In this document: positions 20,211 to 28,393 of the stretch, piece after piece
Numbering within the stretch: position 1 is the first letter of the stretch
Layout: every line of letters begins with the position of its first letter
Assembly (NCBI GenBank): GCA_023392635.1
Contig: JAEVYS010000116.1
Span: forward strand, 1-38,861
Length of the DNA: 38,861 nucleotides
DNA from: Actinomycetes bacterium
GTDB lineage: Bacteria; Actinomycetota; Actinomycetes; Propionibacteriales; Propionibacteriaceae
Direction of reading: 5' to 3'
Translations under genes and position numbers: made by a program
Notes under the pieces: generated by a model
Database searches by the model: none
Seen by the model: the letters and a program-made list of their open reading frames with translations, nothing else
What the model was told of the DNA's origin: nothing

Positions 20211-22565
20211 TCAGGCGTCGGCGAGCAGCAACTCCGCGAGGGCGGAGTTCAGCGCGGGTTCGAGTACCAGGGACTGCAGGCCGGCGAGCCGCGCCAGCGG
20301 GTCGGACGTCGCCATCAGCCGCCAGACCAGGTCCTTGGTCTCGTACTCGATCTGGGCGGCCTCCAGCAGCGCGAACACGCGCGCCTCCACCCGGTTGTCG
20401 GACGGACGGCGCTCGCCCGTGAGCCGCACGACCACGCCGGAGGCGGTGGGGACGTCCGGTACGTCGATCACCAGGGGGCCGGCGGACACCTCCTCCGCCA
20501 GCCCTTCGGCGCCCACGGCATCCAGCCCGTGGAGGACGAAGCGGTAATGGCGGTACTCCGGGACGAGGTCCAGCGCCCCGGCGGCCGGCTCGACGGTGAT
20601 GGCCCCCCGGTCGGAGCGCAGGCGGGTGGTCACCGACCGCGGCTGCGCGGCGTCGTCGTCCTCGTACAGGGTGAAGTCGCCGTCCGCGCCCGCGAACACG
20701 TGCACCTCGAGGCCCTCGGGGTTGCCGGTGCGGTACTCGCCGGGAAGGGTCAGCGGCACGATCGCCCCCGCCCTGGCCAGGACGGGATAGCCGTCGACCG
20801 GTCGGTGCAGCTGCACCGTTCGTCCGCCCGAATAGCGCAGCCCGGTGAAGAAGTCGGTCCACTCGCCCTGCGGCAGCCACGTCGTCACCTGCGCCAGGGT
20901 CGTGCGACGGTCGGCCGGGGTCGTGAGCGCGGCCACGATCAGCTCGCTGCCGAACTCGAAGGAGTTGCGCGCGGCCATCGCCTCGGCCCGGGGCTCCAGG
21001 TGGTAGAGCGGACGCACCAGGGGCACGCCGCAGCGGTGCGCCCGCTCGGCCATCGTGTAGAGGTACGGCACCAGCCGGTGCCGCAACCGCAGCGCCTCGT
21101 TCATCGCCTCCCGCGCCACCGGGTTGTACTTCCACGGCTCCTTGCCCGCGAACACGTCCTTCGTGGAGTGCAGCCGGTTGATGGGGGAGAACACGCCCAG
21201 CTGGAACCAGCGGGTGGCCAGCTCGTCGTCGCGCACACCGAAGCAGTGGCCGCCGATGTCGTGGCTCCACCACCCGTAGCCGATGTTGGCCGCGGTGGCG
21301 GTGAAGTACGGCTGGAAGTCCAGGCTCGCCCAAGTGGTGATGCTGTCGCCGGAGAAGCCGATCGGGTAGCGGTGCGAGCCCGGCCCGGCGTACCGGGAGA
21401 ACGTGATCGCGCGCTTCCCGTCCCGCGCGGAGTCGAGGTAGTGGAAGTGGTTCAGCATCCACAGCGGATCGAGACCGGGGACGGCGGTGTAGCTGCCCTG
21501 CTGCCAGTCCAGCCACCAGAAGTCGACGCCCTCGTCCTCCATCGGGTGGTGCAGCTTCTCCAGGTACGGACCGATGAAGTCGCGATTGGCGATGTCGAAG
21601 TTGACGGGCAGCCCGGAGCCCGGCTCGATGCCCATCGCTTCGGCGAGTTCGGGGTAGCGGTCCTCGTACGCGCGGACGCCGTCCGCGGGGTGCACGTTGA
21701 GCGACACCTTCAGGCCCCGGTCGTGCAGGGACGCGAGGAAGCCCGGCGGGTCCGGGAACAGGTCGGTGTTCCAGGAGTAGCCGGTCCACCCCGAGCCGTA
21801 CTTCGGGTCCACGTCGATCCAGTGCCAGTCGATGTCCACCACGCCGACGCTGAACGGCAGCTCCTCCTCGGCGAACCGGTCCATCAGTGCCTGGTACTCC
21901 TCGGCCGAGTAGGCGTAATAGCGGCTCCACCAGTTGCCGAGGGCCCAACGGGGCAGCAGCGGCTGCGGGCCGGTGAGCCGGTAGAAGTCCCGCACGGCAC
22001 CGGCGATGTCGTAGCCGTAGCCGAAGTAGTACAGGTCGGTGTTCCCGGCCACGCGCGGCTCCACCCAGCCGTCCTCACCCAGCGCCATGGTCGTCGAGTC
22101 GTCGAGCACCGAGTAGCCGAGGGTCGACGCCAGCCCGTCCTCGAGCGGGACCGCGCCGTCGATGCCGTCGAGCGTGCGGGCGGTGCCACCGAGGTTGCCC
22201 ACCTGCCAGACGTTGGGCTGGAAACGCACGCCGTAGCGCCACTGGCTGTGGTAGTTGTAGCCGCCAGTCATGCGGACGGTGAGGCCGGACGCGGAGAACG
22301 GCTGCTCGTCGTAGTCGAGGACGAGGTGGTCGGTGAACAGGTGCAGCCCGGCCGCGTCCCGCACCACCCGGAACTCGACCTCGCCGAGGTCGCGGTTGAT
22401 CGCCATCTGGGTCGGCCGGTCCTCGAAGGTGCCGGTGGGGGAGTACTCCAGGCGCAGCATCCGCGAGGTGAGGACGGTGATTCGGTAGTGGTCGCCGACC
22501 ACCTGGTTCGCCTCGGGGGCGAGCGGGCACGTCGGCAGGATCAGGTGGTCGGGGAGCGCGCTCAT
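20211..22565 (-). CDS. Glycoside hydrolase family 31 (alpha-glucosidase-like)
   Basis: The 784-residue protein has a beta-sandwich N-terminal domain (about 1-200), a TIM barrel and C-terminal beta domains, the GH31 plan. FWWLDWQQG places the nucleophile at Asp353, and GFSGDSITTW places the acid/base at Asp407. PRWALGNWWSRYYAYSAEEY and VGVVDIDWHWIDVDPKYGSG are the barrel entry motifs. About 100 extra residues follow the usual C-terminal domain (from about 680). GH31 includes alpha-glucosidases, alpha-xylosidases and transglycosidases, and I cannot fix the substrate. There is no signal peptide, so it acts in the cytoplasm. The ATG lies 6 nt after a minus-strand TAGAGT (22577-22572). No sugar transporter is nearby. 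Confidence 0.88.
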   Translation of the reverse strand: MSALPDHLILPTCPLAPEANQVVGDHYRITVLTSRMLRLEYSPTGTFEDRPTQMAINRDLGEVEFRVVRDAAGLHLFTDHLVLDYDEQPFSASGLTVRMTGGYNYHSQWRYGVRFQPNVWQVGNLGGTARTLDGIDGAVPLEDGLASTLGYSVLDDSTTMALGEDGWVEPRVAGNTDLYYFGYGYDIAGAVRDFYRLTGPQPLLPRWALGNWWSRYYAYSAEEYQALMDRFAEEELPFSVGVVDIDWHWIDVDPKYGSGWTGYSWNTDLFPDPPGFLASLHDRGLKVSLNVHPADGVRAYEDRYPELAEAMGIEPGSGLPVNFDIANRDFIGPYLEKLHHPMEDEGVDFWWLDWQQGSYTAVPGLDPLWMLNHFHYLDSARDGKRAITFSRYAGPGSHRYPIGFSGDSITTWASLDFQPYFTATAANIGYGWWSHDIGGHCFGVRDDELATRWFQLGVFSPINRLHSTKDVFAGKEPWKYNPVAREAMNEALRLRHRLVPYLYTMAERAHRCGVPLVRPLYHLEPRAEAMAARNSFEFGSELIVAALTTPADRRTTLAQVTTWLPQGEWTDFFTGLRYSGGRTVQLHRPVDGYPVLARAGAIVPLTLPGEYRTGNPEGLEVHVFAGADGDFTLYEDDDAAQPRSVTTRLRSDRGAITVEPAAGALDLVPEYRHYRFVLHGLDAVGAEGLAEEVSAGPLVIDVPDVPTASGVVVRLTGERRPSDNRVEARVFALLEAAQIEYETKDLVWRLMATSDPLARLAGLQSLVLEPALNSALAELLLADA

Positions 22566-22683
22566 GCCCTCACTCTAGGCTGCGCCCCGGGGGCCCGTCC
22601 GGCGTGTGACGAGCGGGTTAACGATTACCCCTCCGGCCCCCGCGGACGGCGTGTCGGGGGTCGGGTGCCCCTCGGGACGGGCT

Positions 22684-22719
22684 TACTCTCATGCCACGGA
22701 CGGGTGCTCCATCCGTCCG
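22684..22719 (+). promoter_or_regulatory. phoH2 promoter and 5' leader hairpin
   Basis: A -10-like TACTCT (22684-22689) is followed by a hairpin, CGGACGG (22697-22703) and CCGTCCG (22713-22719), that would sit at the very 5' end of the transcript. The leader to the phoH2 ATG is about 145 nt, unusually long for this window. Confidence 0.35.
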
Positions 22720-22734
22720 GACGAGAGGCACCAG

Positions 22735-22779
22735 ATGCGCCCTGCGCTGCAGATCGCGAGGCCCACACCCGGGCTCTGA
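22735..22779 (+). CDS. Possible 14-residue upstream ORF in the phoH2 leader
   Basis: ATG at 22735 is preceded by AGAGG with 6 nt spacing and opens MRPALQIARPTPGL, then stop at 22777-22779. It lies 60 nt before the phoH2 ATG. A second, overlapping small frame in another phase (22691-22801, 36 residues, Arg-rich) ends as GTGA over an in-frame GTG of phoH2 (22798). Mycobacterial phoH2 genes are preceded by an overlapping small gene, phoAT; neither frame here is recognisably similar. Real translation is uncertain. Confidence 0.25.
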   Translation: MRPALQIARPTPGL

Positions 22780-22839
22780 CCCTTCGGCTGACACCACGTG
22801 AGCCGGACGGGTGGCGATCCGGCTCGGACAAGGATCGAC

Positions 22840-24174
22840 ATGCCTTCGACCAGGACCGCCTTCTCCGGCACCCGTGAATCCGCGCTGGCACTGAAGACCT
22901 ACGTCGTCGACACCTCCGTGCTGTTGAGCGATCCGCACGCGCTGCGCAACTTCGCCGAGCACGCCGTCGTGGTGCCGGTCGTGGTGATCACCGAACTCGA
23001 GGCCAAGCGGCACCATCCCGAACTGGGCTACTTCGCCCGCACCGCGCTTCGCTACCTCGACGACCTGCGGGTGCGGTACGGCCGGCTGGACGCACCGATC
23101 CCGGTGAACGAGGTCGAGGGCACCCTGCGTGTCGAGCTCAACCACACCGATCCCGATGTGCTCCCTCCCGGCTTCGGGCTCGGTGACAACGACTCGCGGA
23201 TCCTCGCCGTGGCGCTCAACTACCGTGCCGAGGGCAACGACGTGGTGCTGGTCAGCAAGGACCTGCCGATGCGCGTGAAGGCGTCGGCGGTCGGCCTGCC
23301 GGCCGAGGAGTACCGGCACGAGCTCACGCCGGACTCGGGCTGGACCGGCATGGCGGAGGTCGACGTACCGACCGCGACGATCGAGCGCCTCTACTCCGAG
23401 GGGTCGGCCGTCGTCGCCGAAGCGGTCGACCTGCCGTGCCACACCGGGGTGGTGCTGCACGGTGCGAACTCGTCGGCCCTCGGGCGGGTGCTGCCGGACG
23501 GCTCGGTGCGACTGGTCAAGGACCGGGAGGTGTTCGGGATCCACGGCCGGTCGGCGGAGCAGCGGGTGGCGCTGGACCTGCTGATGGACACCGACATCGG
23601 CATTCTGTCGATGGGCGGACGCGCCGGCACGGGCAAGTCCGCGCTCGCGCTCTGCGCGGGACTGGAGGCCGTCCTGGAGCGCCGTCAGCACGCGAAGGTG
23701 ATCGTCTTCCGTCCGCTGTACGCGGTGGGCGGGCAGGAACTCGGCTACCTGCCCGGTTCGGAGAACGAGAAGATGTCACCGTGGGGGCAGGCCGTCTTCG
23801 ACACCCTCGGCTCGGTGACCAGCAGGAACGTGATCGAGGAGGTGCTGGCGCGCGACATGCTCGAGGTGCTGCCGCTGACGCACATCCGCGGACGTTCCCT
23901 TCACGATGCGTTCGTGATCGTGGACGAGGCCCAGTCGCTGGAGCGCAACGTGCTGCTCACCGTCTTGTCCCGGATCGGGCAGAACTCGCGGGTGGTGCTC
24001 ACCCATGACGTCGCCCAGCGCGACAACCTCCGCGTGGGACGGCACGACGGGGTGGTCGCCGTGGTGGAGCGACTCAAGGGCCATCCGCTGTTCGCGCACG
24101 TGACGCTGACCCGTTCGGAGCGCTCTCCGATCGCCGCGCTGGTCACGGAGATGCTCGAGGACGTGGGCGTCTAG
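22840..24174 (+). CDS. phoH2: PhoH2: PIN-domain ribonuclease fused to PhoH ATPase
   Basis: The 444-residue protein joins an N-terminal PIN nuclease (TYVVDTSVLLSDP with Asp24, VVITELEAKRHH, GDNDSRILAVALN with the acidic metal ligands) to a C-terminal PhoH P-loop ATPase (GGRAGTGKSALAL, Walker A at about 258-267; AFVIVDEAQSLE, Walker B). Mycobacterial PhoH2 is a sequence-specific RNA helicase and ribonuclease, associated with a small antitoxin-like gene. The ATG at 22840 has AAGGAT upstream; an in-frame GTG at 22798 would add 14 residues. The DUF2237 gene follows with a one-base overlap, so it is probably cotranscribed. Confidence 0.92.
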   Translation: MPSTRTAFSGTRESALALKTYVVDTSVLLSDPHALRNFAEHAVVVPVVVITELEAKRHHPELGYFARTALRYLDDLRVRYGRLDAPIPVNEVEGTLRVELNHTDPDVLPPGFGLGDNDSRILAVALNYRAEGNDVVLVSKDLPMRVKASAVGLPAEEYRHELTPDSGWTGMAEVDVPTATIERLYSEGSAVVAEAVDLPCHTGVVLHGANSSALGRVLPDGSVRLVKDREVFGIHGRSAEQRVALDLLMDTDIGILSMGGRAGTGKSALALCAGLEAVLERRQHAKVIVFRPLYAVGGQELGYLPGSENEKMSPWGQAVFDTLGSVTSRNVIEEVLARDMLEVLPLTHIRGRSLHDAFVIVDEAQSLERNVLLTVLSRIGQNSRVVLTHDVAQRDNLRVGRHDGVVAVVERLKGHPLFAHVTLTRSERSPIAALVTEMLEDVGV

Positions 24175-24560
24175 TGGCGCTGAACGTCCTCGGCGGCGAC
24201 CTCGAGCCGTGCGGAACCGACCCGATGACCGGCTTCTTCCGCGACGGCAGCTGCAACACGGCTCCGGAGGACGTGGGCAGCCACACGGTGTGTGCGGTGG
24301 TGACCCGGGAGTTCCTCGACCACCAGCGCAGCATCGGCAACAACCTGACCACGCCGGTGCCCGGCTACGGGTTCCCCGGGCTGGTGCCGGGCGACCGCTG
24401 GTGCGTCACGGCGGCGAACTGGGCGCGCGCGTACCAGGCCGGCGTAGCCGCGCCGGTGGTGCTCGCGTCCACCCACGAGGCGGTGCTCGCCGTCGTCCCG
24501 CTCGAGGCGCTCCAGGAGTACGCCGTCGACGTCCCCGACGACCCCGGCTCGCTGCTGTGA
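24174..24560 (+). CDS. DUF2237 family protein
   Basis: The 128-residue product matches DUF2237 throughout: ALNVLGGDLEPCGTDPMTGF, RDGSCNTAPEDVGSHTVCAV, VTREFLDHQRSIGNNLTTPV, and LVPGDRWCVTAANWARAYQA. Conserved cysteines (CGTDP, SCNT, VCAV, WCVTA) suggest a metal site or redox role, but no function is established. The GTG start uses the last base of the phoH2 TAG, implying coupled translation. The gene ends just before repeat cluster C. Confidence 0.88.
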   Translation: MALNVLGGDLEPCGTDPMTGFFRDGSCNTAPEDVGSHTVCAVVTREFLDHQRSIGNNLTTPVPGYGFPGLVPGDRWCVTAANWARAYQAGVAAPVVLASTHEAVLAVVPLEALQEYAVDVPDDPGSLL

Positions 24561-24565
24561 CCACC

Positions 24566-24683
24566 GGGGACGGTTCCTGATCCGGTCCACTTTCGACCCA
24601 CGACGGGCCGAGAGTGGACCGAATTGGGAACCGTCCCCAACGTGGTCCGGACCGAATTGGGGACGGTTCCTAATTCGGTCCGG
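24566..24683. repeat. Composite GGGGACGGTTCC repeat cluster (copy C)
   Basis: Three core copies occur here: 24566-24578 (plus), 24627-24638 (minus) and 24659-24670 (plus). The first two are the ends of a long hairpin (24566-24596 with 24609-24638), whose inner arms carry CGGTCCACT/AGTGGACCG. The third is enclosed by its own perfect 12-bp pair, CCGGACCGAATT (24647-24658) and AATTCGGTCCGG (24672-24683). The cluster lies between two convergent genes, and its right end supplies the last codons of the minus-strand gene. The flanking motif (ATTCGGTCC) differs from the TGCGTC flank of copies A, B and D. Confidence 0.85.
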
Positions 24684-25287
24684 TGCGGTAGAGGACGTAG
24701 TCGAAGGTGCGCTCGCCACGGGTGACGGGGACGACGATCGTCTCGACGCTGCCGGCCAGACCGGTGAGGGTGTCGGCGAGTTCAGGGGCGGCTGCCTCAC
24801 ACCAGATCACCAGCCGGCCGGACGGGGCGAGCGCGGCCAGGCAGCGGCGCAGGAAATCGGTGCGATAGAGCCGCGCATTGGCGTCGTGGATGAGGAAGGT
24901 CGGGCCGTTGTCCACATCCAGAAGGATCGCGTCCCAGCACTGGATGCCGTCCGCGGGTACTGCGTCCGCGATGTCGCCGACCACCAGTTCCACCCGAGGG
25001 TCGGCGGCCAGGCGGCCCAGCTGCCCGGTGGCGCCCCGCCGGGCCGCCTCGACGAGTTGCGGCGCCAGTTCGACGACCCGGACGCGCTCGGCGCCGCGCT
25101 CCAGCAGCCGGGCAGCGGTGTAGCCCAGGCCGAGGCCGCCGACCAACACGGCCCGCGCCGATCCGGCAGCGTCGGCCAGGGCCCGTTCGGAGCTGACCTC
25201 GGTGGAGTCCATGGCGAAGACGCCGTTCACGATCAGCTCGTCCACCCCGTCGCGGGAGCGCAGCACGACGTCGTCCTCGCTGATCAC
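24670..25287 (-). CDS. Spermidine synthase-like methyltransferase-fold protein
   Basis: The 205-residue product has a Rossmann fold of the spermidine synthase type. VLVGGLGLGYTAARLLERGA is the glycine-rich nucleotide-binding loop, VRVVELAPQLVEAAR ends strand 2 with the acidic residue, and WDAILLDVDNGPTFLIHDAN contains the D-x-D-N-G region. It lacks the full N-terminal beta domain of true spermidine synthases and has no speD partner nearby, so the substrate is open. The GTG at 25287 follows a minus-strand CAGGAT (25299-25294) by 6 nt; an ATG at 25305 would lie upstream of that hexamer. The stop TAG and the last few codons (R-T-G-P-N) lie inside repeat cluster C. Confidence 0.75.
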   Translation of the reverse strand: MISEDDVVLRSRDGVDELIVNGVFAMDSTEVSSERALADAAGSARAVLVGGLGLGYTAARLLERGAERVRVVELAPQLVEAARRGATGQLGRLAADPRVELVVGDIADAVPADGIQCWDAILLDVDNGPTFLIHDANARLYRTDFLRRCLAALAPSGRLVIWCEAAAPELADTLTGLAGSVETIVVPVTRGERTFDYVLYRTGPN

Positions 25288-25350
25288 GCGGCCATCCTGA
25301 CACATGGCCGGCGCCCGAACGGGGGGCTTCCCGCGCCGGGGCGGGCGGCC

Positions 25351-25372
25351 TAGGCTCGCCGGATCAAGGAGG
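25351..25372 (+). promoter_or_regulatory. acs -10 element and strong ribosome binding site
   Basis: TAGGCT (25351-25356) resembles a -10 hexamer. It is followed by AAGGAGG (25366-25372), a near-perfect Shine-Dalgarno sequence 5 nt before ATG 25378. This is one of the few strong leadered starts in the window, suggesting high translation. Confidence 0.55.
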
Positions 25373-25377
25373 ATCAC

Positions 25378-27240
25378 ATGGACGATGCCGTTTACCCGGA
25401 CGCCGCGTTCGGGACCGAGGACACAGCACTGCGGGAGGCGGCCGCGGCCGACCCGGTCGCCTTCTGGGCCGACCGCGCGTCGGAACTGGAGTGGTACGAG
25501 CCCTGGGACAAGGTGCTCGATGACTCGAACCCTCCCTTCTACAAGTGGTTCACCGGAGCGAAGACGAACATCGTCCACAACTGCATCGACCGGCACCTGT
25601 CCGGCCCCTACAAGAACAAGCTGGCCCTGATCTGGGTGGGGGAGAACGGCACCGACTACCAGACTTTCAGCTACTTCAGCCTCAACCGTGAGGTCATGAA
25701 GATGGCCAACGTGTTCAAGGCGATGGGCGTGACCAAGGGTGACAAGGTGACGATCTACCTGCCGCGCATCCCCGAGGTCGTGTTCGCAATGCTCGCCTGC
25801 GCCAAGCTCGGCGCGGTGCACTCGGTGATCTTCGCCGGCTTCTCGGCGGACGCCCTGGCCGACCGCATCGACGACTCGGAGTCCAAGGTGGTCATCACCG
25901 CGGACGGGTCGTGGGTCAACGGGGGCATCTTCAAGCTGAAGGACATCGTGGACGAGGCGATCCGCTTCTCCCCGTCCGTGGAGAACGTGATCGTCGTGAA
26001 GCGCACCGGCCACGAGGTGACGATGGACCCCCTGCGGGACCACTGGTACCACGACCTGACCGCTCTGCCGATCGCCAACGGCCCCTGCCCGACCGAACCG
26101 GTGGACGCGGAGGACCCGCTGTTCATCCTCTACACCTCCGGCTCCACCGGGAAGCCGAAGGCGATCCTGCACACGCACGGCGGCTACATGGTCGGCACGT
26201 ACACCACGTTGAAGTACACGTTCGACATCCGCGACGAGGACCGCTGGTGGTGCACGGCCGACCCGGGCTGGATCACCGGGCACTCCTACCTGGTGTACGG
26301 GCCACTCCTGTGCGGCGCCACGTCCTTCATGTTCGAGGGCGGCCCGACGTATCCCTACCCGAACCGGTGGTGGCAGCTGATCGAGTACTACGGCATCACC
26401 ACCTTCTACACCGCCCCGACCGCGATCCGTTCGCTGATGCGTTTCGGCGAGGCGTGGCCCAACCGGCACGACCTGTCGTCGCTGCGCCTGCTCGGGTCGG
26501 TGGGCGAGCCGATCAACCCCGAGGCCTGGCAGTGGTTCCATCGCGTGATCGGAAAGGAGCGCTGCCCGATCATGGACACCTGGTGGCAGACCGAGACCGG
26601 GATGTTCCAGATCTGTCCGACGCCATCCATGCCGCTGAAGCCCGGCTCGGCGGGCAAGCCGTTCTACGGGCAGGTCGCCGAGATCGTGAACGAGGCCGGC
26701 GAGCCCGTGCCCGACGGCGAGGAGGGCTTCCTCGTGCTCACCAAGCCGTGGCCGGCGATGCTGCGCACGCTCTACAAGGACGACGAGCGGTACGTGAACA
26801 CCTACTGGTCGAAGTACCCGGGCAAGTACCTGGCCGGTGACTCGGCCCGGCGGGACGCGGACGGCTACTACTGGGTGATCGGACGCACCGACGACGTGAT
26901 CAAGGTGTCCGGACACCGGCTCGGAACGGCGGAGGTGGAGTCCGCGCTGGTGTCGCACCCGGCGGTGGCCGAGGCGGCGGCGATCGGGCTGCCGCACGAG
27001 GTCAAGGGCAACGCCATCCACGCGTTCGTCGTGCTGCGGATGGGCTACGAGGGCAGCCAGCAGCTGGCCGAGGACCTGCGCAAGCACGTGTCTGTCCACC
27101 TCTCGCCGATCGCGAAGCCCGACTGGATCGACTTCCCCGAGAAACTGCCCAAGACCCGGTCGGGCAAGATCATGCGGCGGGTGCTGAAGGCGCGAGCCCT
27201 GGGCCAGGACGAGGGCGACCTCACCACGCTGGAGGAGTGA
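25378..27240 (+). CDS. acs: Acetyl-CoA synthetase (acetate-CoA ligase, AMP-forming)
   Basis: The 620-residue enzyme activates acetate to acetyl-AMP and then acetyl-CoA. YTSGSTGKPKAILHTHGGYM (from Tyr252) is the phosphate-binding A3 motif, LLGSVGEPINPEAW and DTWWQTETGM are A4/A5 elements, and KVSGHRLGTAEVESAL is the hinge region. PKTRSGKIMRR carries Lys597, the catalytic lysine that is reversibly acetylated in this family. The Trp pair in DTWWQTETG favours acetate over longer acids, but propionate use cannot be excluded. The length is close to the usual 630-660. A very good ribosome binding site fixes the start. It stands alone as a transcription unit. Confidence 0.93.
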   Translation: MDDAVYPDAAFGTEDTALREAAAADPVAFWADRASELEWYEPWDKVLDDSNPPFYKWFTGAKTNIVHNCIDRHLSGPYKNKLALIWVGENGTDYQTFSYFSLNREVMKMANVFKAMGVTKGDKVTIYLPRIPEVVFAMLACAKLGAVHSVIFAGFSADALADRIDDSESKVVITADGSWVNGGIFKLKDIVDEAIRFSPSVENVIVVKRTGHEVTMDPLRDHWYHDLTALPIANGPCPTEPVDAEDPLFILYTSGSTGKPKAILHTHGGYMVGTYTTLKYTFDIRDEDRWWCTADPGWITGHSYLVYGPLLCGATSFMFEGGPTYPYPNRWWQLIEYYGITTFYTAPTAIRSLMRFGEAWPNRHDLSSLRLLGSVGEPINPEAWQWFHRVIGKERCPIMDTWWQTETGMFQICPTPSMPLKPGSAGKPFYGQVAEIVNEAGEPVPDGEEGFLVLTKPWPAMLRTLYKDDERYVNTYWSKYPGKYLAGDSARRDADGYYWVIGRTDDVIKVSGHRLGTAEVESALVSHPAVAEAAAIGLPHEVKGNAIHAFVVLRMGYEGSQQLAEDLRKHVSVHLSPIAKPDWIDFPEKLPKTRSGKIMRRVLKARALGQDEGDLTTLEE

Positions 27241-27255
27241 CCGGAGATTGCCGGG

Positions 27256-27299
27256 TGCTCAGTACTTGAATGTGTGCAGAATCTGCATATGCTCAGTAC
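27256..27299 (+). promoter_or_regulatory. Promoter/operator region of the HTH-VWA pair
   Basis: TATGCT (27288-27293) ends 6 nt before ATG 27300. TGCTCAGTAC occurs twice as a direct repeat (27256-27265 and 27290-27299), the second copy covering the -10 and the transcript start. Between them TGCAG-AAT-CTGCA is a short palindrome. This suggests a regulator binding site, perhaps for the HTH protein itself. Confidence 0.45.
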
Positions 27300-27662
27300 A
27301 TGGACGAAAGCGGTTGGCAGGACAGCGCCCGGCGGGCGGGCGAAGCGATCGGTCGCGCCCTCGCGGCGGGCGACGCCGTCGATGCCGTAGCCGAGCTGGG
27401 CTCGGCCAACCAGGCGCTCGACGAAGCACTGCAGGAGGCGATGGCTGCAGCCGTACTCGCCGGAGCGAGCATGCGCCGGGTGGCGGAAGCCACGGGGATC
27501 TCCCCGAACTCGGTGCCGCCGCGCCTGGCCCGCAGCAAGTCGTTGAGCCCGTACGCCGGCGAGGGGAGCATCACCTCGCAGGACATCGCGGTTGCCCGGT
27601 ACGACGCCGCGTCCGGTCGTCCGCCCATGACCTTCACACCTCGACGAAAGGACTCCCGATGA
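27300..27662 (+). CDS. Small HTH protein upstream of a VWA protein
   Basis: The 120-residue protein is mostly helical with a predicted helix-turn-helix, AGASMRRVAEATGISPNSVP followed by PRLARS, in its middle. The N-terminal half (RAGEAIGRALAAGDAVDAVA followed by ELGSANQALDEALQEAM) could be a dimerisation or four-helix region. The C-terminal 40 residues look less ordered. I do not recognise a named family; it may be a dedicated DNA-binding regulator or adaptor. The ATG is chosen from the -10-like TATGCT at 27288-27293; an upstream in-frame ATG at 27270 would precede the promoter. Its stop overlaps the VWA start as ATGA, so the two are translated together. Confidence 0.65.
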   Translation: MDESGWQDSARRAGEAIGRALAAGDAVDAVAELGSANQALDEALQEAMAAAVLAGASMRRVAEATGISPNSVPPRLARSKSLSPYAGEGSITSQDIAVARYDAASGRPPMTFTPRRKDSR

Positions 27663-28300
27663 CCAATCCCGACCTCACCCACATCGAGTTCGTGCTCGAT
27701 CGCTCCGGCTCCATGCAGTCGATCAAGGCCGACGTCGAGGGCGGTTTCGACGCCTTCATCGCCGACCAGGCCACCCACCCGGGACGCTGCACCGTCAGCC
27801 TCACCCGCTTCGACAACGAGTACGAGCCCGTGTTCACCGCGATCGACGTGCACGAGGTCCGCCCGCTGCACCTCGAGCCGCGCGGTTCCACCGCCATGCT
27901 GGACGCGATCGGGCGGACGATCATCGCCCTGGGGGCGCGGCTCGCTGCGCTGCCCGAGGACGAGCGTCCGTCAACGGTGATCTTCGCGATCATGACCGAC
28001 GGCATGGAGAACTCCTCGAGGGAGTTCGACCACCCGATGGTGAAGGAACTGATCACCCACCAGGAGCAGGCCTACAACTGGCAGTTCCTCTACATGGGCG
28101 CCGACCAGGACGCGATCGAGGTGGGCGCCAGCATCGGCGTCCGTGCCGACCGCTCGCTGACCTACGGACGCGGCAAGTCCCGCGAGGCGTACGCCGCCAC
28201 ATCGGTGCTCAGCCGCAAGCTCAAGGAGGCCGCCGTCGCTGGCGCGCCGCTGGCCGCCGTCGCGTTCAGCCAGGAGGACCGGGACGCGACGAAAGCCTGA
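27659..28300 (+). CDS. VWA-domain protein with intact MIDAS
   Basis: The 213-residue protein is a single von Willebrand factor A domain. DRSGSM (14-19) is the DxSxS motif, Thr78 in PRGSTAML is the second metal ligand, and Asp114 in IMTDGMENSS is the third, so the metal-ion-dependent adhesion site is complete. There is no signal peptide or membrane helix, so it is cytoplasmic. The C-terminal segment (about 130-190: QFLYMGADQDAIEVGASIGV, YGRGKSREAYAATSVLSRKL) extends beyond the core, as in VWA proteins linked to tellurite/stress or phage-defence loci; the link here is only by shape. The partner gene encodes an HTH protein. Its binding partner is unknown. Confidence 0.75.
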   Translation: MTNPDLTHIEFVLDRSGSMQSIKADVEGGFDAFIADQATHPGRCTVSLTRFDNEYEPVFTAIDVHEVRPLHLEPRGSTAMLDAIGRTIIALGARLAALPEDERPSTVIFAIMTDGMENSSREFDHPMVKELITHQEQAYNWQFLYMGADQDAIEVGASIGVRADRSLTYGRGKSREAYAATSVLSRKLKEAAVAGAPLAAVAFSQEDRDATKA

Positions 28301-28393
28301 GGAACCGCGCAGGGGCAGCAACTACCTAGACCCCTTGCCGGGTTGTCAGTGGGCGCTTGAAGAATGGTCTGGACGCTACGCACAGGAGGATCG

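Noticed and set aside
24670..27099. 809-residue minus-strand frame spanning acs and the spermidine-synthase-like gene
   Set aside because: Only the part from 25287 to 24670 has family motifs; the rest is antisense to acs.
27256..27299. Direct repeats considered as a CRISPR or toxin-antitoxin-type array
   Set aside because: Only two copies of 10 bp; more consistent with a regulator binding site.
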